A DNA stretch of 25,426 bases. Source: Oribacterium sp. UBA6992. Its GTDB lineage: Bacteria > Bacillota > Clostridia > Lachnospirales > Lachnospiraceae. The stretch is taken from positions 1-25,426 of the forward strand of contig DJXY01000122.1 of NCBI GenBank assembly GCA_002449915.1. Reading direction: 5' to 3'. Shown piece by piece: positions 23,571 through 25,426 of the stretch; positions within the stretch are counted from its first letter, which is position 1, and each line of letters starts with the position of its first letter. The translations under genes were made by a program, and so were the position numbers. Below the pieces are notes generated by a model, which was given only the letters and a program-made list of their open reading frames with translations, was not told the DNA's origin and did not search any database.

Positions 23571-24209
23571 TCATGCCACAAGCAAGAAGCGATCGCTGTG
23601 GATCAGTCCCGGCATGCTCTTACGGAATACTCCATACAGCGTACGTGAAACCGCACTGCCGACAACAAAGCAAACCGCAGCTTCAATTGCACCCTGCACA
23701 CCGACAAAAAGCAGCACAAACACCAGCGGATTACTTGCGCCGAGAGCTGTGACAAAGTTCTGGATATAATCCGATCCATAAAAAAACAGGACAAGAGACG
23801 TCATAAAAAGCAAGGTATTAAGCAGCGGACAGCTAAGACATGTCACATAATAGGAAACCCTGTTGGTGCTCTTTCTCTTATGCAGTGCCCGGAAAATCAG
23901 CCCGGTGCAGAACCCCACCAGCACTCTTGTCACCACCGTTGTAATAAAATATCCAAAGGGATTGATCTGGAACAGAATACTGCTGCTCATGCCATTGACA
24001 AAGCTGCTGATTCCAAACGTAAGCCCGCAAAGCGCGCCGCCCAGCGGTCCAAGTATAACCGCGCCGACAGAAACCGGTACCGTCAGCAAGGTAAGTGACA
24101 GCCCCGGCGTACGGATATATCCAAGCGGGGTATTTGCCATAATAAGGATGATGGCAATCATCATCGCCATCTCAACCAGAAATGTAGTTTTTTCGTTGCG
24201 TGCTTTCAT
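23571..24209 (-). CDS. ECF transporter S component (substrate unknown)
   Basis: 212 aa, six hydrophobic segments. The pattern TLLTVPVSVGAVILGPLGGA, then CGLTFGISSFVNG, followed by RVLVGFCTGLIFRAL and CPLLNTLLFMTSLVLFF is the pantothenate/folate-type ECF S-component arrangement of energy-coupling-factor vitamin importers (recalled family pattern). The S component binds the vitamin; the shared EcfA/A'/T module must be encoded elsewhere, as is common for group II ECF systems. A GAGGAGG site precedes the ATG. The untranslated leader (about 190 nt) looks structured and may control the gene. The substrate cannot be named. Confidence 0.82.
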   Translation of the reverse strand: MKARNEKTTFLVEMAMMIAIILIMANTPLGYIRTPGLSLTLLTVPVSVGAVILGPLGGALCGLTFGISSFVNGMSSSILFQINPFGYFITTVVTRVLVGFCTGLIFRALHKRKSTNRVSYYVTCLSCPLLNTLLFMTSLVLFFYGSDYIQNFVTALGASNPLVFVLLFVGVQGAIEAAVCFVVGSAVSRTLYGVFRKSMPGLIHSDRFLLVA

Positions 24210-24230
24210 AGAATCCTCCTCGGGTACCTG

Positions 24231-24350
24231 CTGACAGTCTGCTGCAGTCAGGTCTCATTTCATCTGATGCTTTATTTTAAGCATCAAAAGTTTGACAGGA
24301 GATTATTCCAAGGAAATGGCATTAAAGCCAGTGCATAGAATGAAATCAGA
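24231..24350 (-). promoter_or_regulatory. Candidate structured leader RNA of the ECF S-component gene
   Basis: Minus strand: TCTGATTTCAT (24340-24350) pairs with ATGAAATGAGA (24253-24263) with one mismatch and closes a domain. The domain contains hairpins TGGC-TTTAAT-GCCA (24317-24330) and GATGCTT-AAAATA-AAGCATC (24266-24285). A further stem CTGAC/GTCAG (24231-24251) follows, then the ribosome binding site GAGGAGG, which could also pair with CTCCT at 24297-24301. A weak -10 (TATTAT, 24404-24409) could start the transcript. No known riboswitch consensus is seen. The rest of the 24210-24628 gap shows only a weak hairpin with T run (about 24590-24620) after the cation transporter gene. Confidence 0.45.
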
Positions 24351-24628
24351 TCGTTTTTATTTTTATAAGACTAAAACACTCTTAAGCTGACCACTGTATG
24401 TATATAATATCCGGACATTTGCTGAATTGACGCTGACCCTCATAGGTACGGTCGCCATAAAGCCTCATCCTTACACAATGATCCTGATCTTGATCTGTTT
24501 CGATGTATTTCCTCTTTGGGATAATGCTCGATAGTATCGTAGCACGCGCATTAAAAAATACCAGTCATTCCCCGCAAGTTTAATAAAAAAAACATAAAGC
24601 GGTGAATGTTAACAGCTTCACAACAGCC

Positions 24629-25426
24629 TCAGCTCTCACTGAAGTCTGTATCCAGTGACATCTCCAGCTGATAGCCCGGATATGCCTTCTCAACTTCCTC
24701 CCGGATCTCACGATAGGATGCCTTACGATCCGGGACATCAAAGCTGATCATGACATCAAACCGCAGCTTTTTTTCTTCTTTATTAAAATAAAACCCATGC
24801 ATCTGGATGACCCCGGGATGAGACATCACAATCTTACTTACCCTGTTACGGGCATCCACAGCCTCCGGATCATGTGTATTAACCGCATACACACCAATCG
24901 CCGTAAGAATTACATGGTGCTTCTTGTATACCGTAAGAGAAATATCCCTAAGAAGCTGGTCCAGCTGACATGCGGAATACGTATCCGGCACCTCAATGTG
25001 CACAGATCCGCTGTAGTCATCCGGTCCATAGTTATTAAGGATAAGATCATAGGCGCCCTGTACCCCCGGGAAGCTCTTGACGGTTTTACGTATTTCCTTG
25101 GAAAGCTCCGGATCAACTCTCTCCCCTAGAATCTGCGAAATCGTACCTCCAAGCATCTCTACACCCGATTTGATAATGACCAGCGAGATAACTGCACCAA
25201 GCCACGCCTCAAGCGAGAGCCCCGTAAAAAGGTAAATCAATGCGGCAACAAGTGTCGATGCAGAAATCACAGCATCCATGGAGGCGTCCTCACCGGAGTT
25301 TACGAGGGAGTCTGAATGCACCCGTTCCCCGACGCCCTTCACATAGCGCCCCAGCAGAATCTTGACCAGTACACCGGCTGCCACAATAATCAACGCCGCT
25401 GCACCGTAATCCGGCGTTTCCGGATG
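24629..25426 (-). CDS. Cation diffusion facilitator family transporter, C-terminal part (partial)
   Basis: The reading frame runs off the right edge; 265 codons plus stop are visible and the N-terminus is missing. The visible part starts in the third or fourth membrane helix and has the CDF pattern. The helix-5 region (HSDSLVNSGEDASMDAVISA) carries acidic metal-site residues, then a sixth helix and a cytosolic ferredoxin-like metal-sensing domain with ERVDPELSKEIRK and HPGVIQMHGFYF follow. Such proteins export Zn, Mn, Fe or similar divalent ions in exchange for protons. The cytosolic part is longer than usual, with a second repeat-like unit (VSKIVMSHPGV after TVKSFPGVQG). The metal cannot be told from this part alone. 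Confidence 0.9.
   Translation of the reverse strand, partial: HPETPDYGAAALIIVAAGVLVKILLGRYVKGVGERVHSDSLVNSGEDASMDAVISASTLVAALIYLFTGLSLEAWLGAVISLVIIKSGVEMLGGTISQILGERVDPELSKEIRKTVKSFPGVQGAYDLILNNYGPDDYSGSVHIEVPDTYSACQLDQLLRDISLTVYKKHHVILTAIGVYAVNTHDPEAVDARNRVSKIVMSHPGVIQMHGFYFNKEEKKLRFDVMISFDVPDRKASYREIREEVEKAYPGYQLEMSLDTDFSES

Noticed and set aside
1..25426. CRISPR array, insertion sequence or prophage
   Set aside because: No regularly spaced identical repeats, transposase, integrase or phage structural genes were found on either strand.

Overview
The window looks like a stretch of chromosome from an anaerobic Firmicute, most likely a Lachnospiraceae-type Clostridium relative (inference). 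Supporting signs are strong AGGAGG-type ribosome binding sites, a DUF4317 protein, a [4Fe-4S]-type IlvD, an ECF-type S component, a cell-wall-repeat L,D-transpeptidase and a potABCD cluster. I see no transposase, integrase, phage gene or CRISPR array. Most genes lie on the minus strand; mnmA, a polysaccharide deacetylase and the L,D-transpeptidase are on plus.

Left part (1-8.3 kb): the start of rfbA (minus, cut by the window edge) is divergent from mnmA (tRNA 2-thiouridylase). A cytosolic-looking metallophosphatase/5'-nucleotidase follows. Upstream of it, separated by an intrinsic terminator, is a complete phosphonate-family ABC importer, phnD-phnC-phnE-phnE. It has a recognisable promoter, and a second terminator-like hairpin lies between phnD and phnC. 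No C-P bond-cleaving enzyme is present, so the real substrate is open.

Middle (8.2-18.3 kb): an acyltransferase-3 membrane protein is translationally coupled to a DUF4317 protein. Divergent from them is a membrane-anchored polysaccharide deacetylase. A tRNA-Gly(CCC) gene with its own terminator comes next, then a 2-hydroxyacid dehydrogenase/flavin reductase pair. The branched-chain amino acid genes follow: an ACT-only ilvN-like regulatory subunit and ilvD. The ilvN-like gene is preceded by a roughly 310-nt leader. That leader contains a consensus promoter, a 36-codon leader peptide very rich in Ile/Val codons, a pause-type hairpin, a candidate antiterminator and an intrinsic terminator, which together form a classical ribosome-mediated attenuator. 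ilvD has a second promoter, with a cluster of TATCAGATA-like repeats upstream of it. A DUF2232 membrane protein and the L,D-transpeptidase complete this part.

Right part (18.2-25.4 kb): a polyamine importer operon, potA-potB-potC-potD, has unusual features. PotA carries an N-terminal six-residue repeat tract and a duplicated C-terminal TOBE-like region. PotD lacks a lipobox and is predicted to be held by a C-terminal membrane helix. Then come an ECF transporter S component with a structured, unassigned leader, and the C-terminal part of a cation diffusion facilitator that runs off the right edge.

The strongest candidates for a second look are the ilvN attenuator, the unassigned structured leader of the ECF S component, the repeat cluster in front of ilvD and the odd architecture of PotA/PotD.
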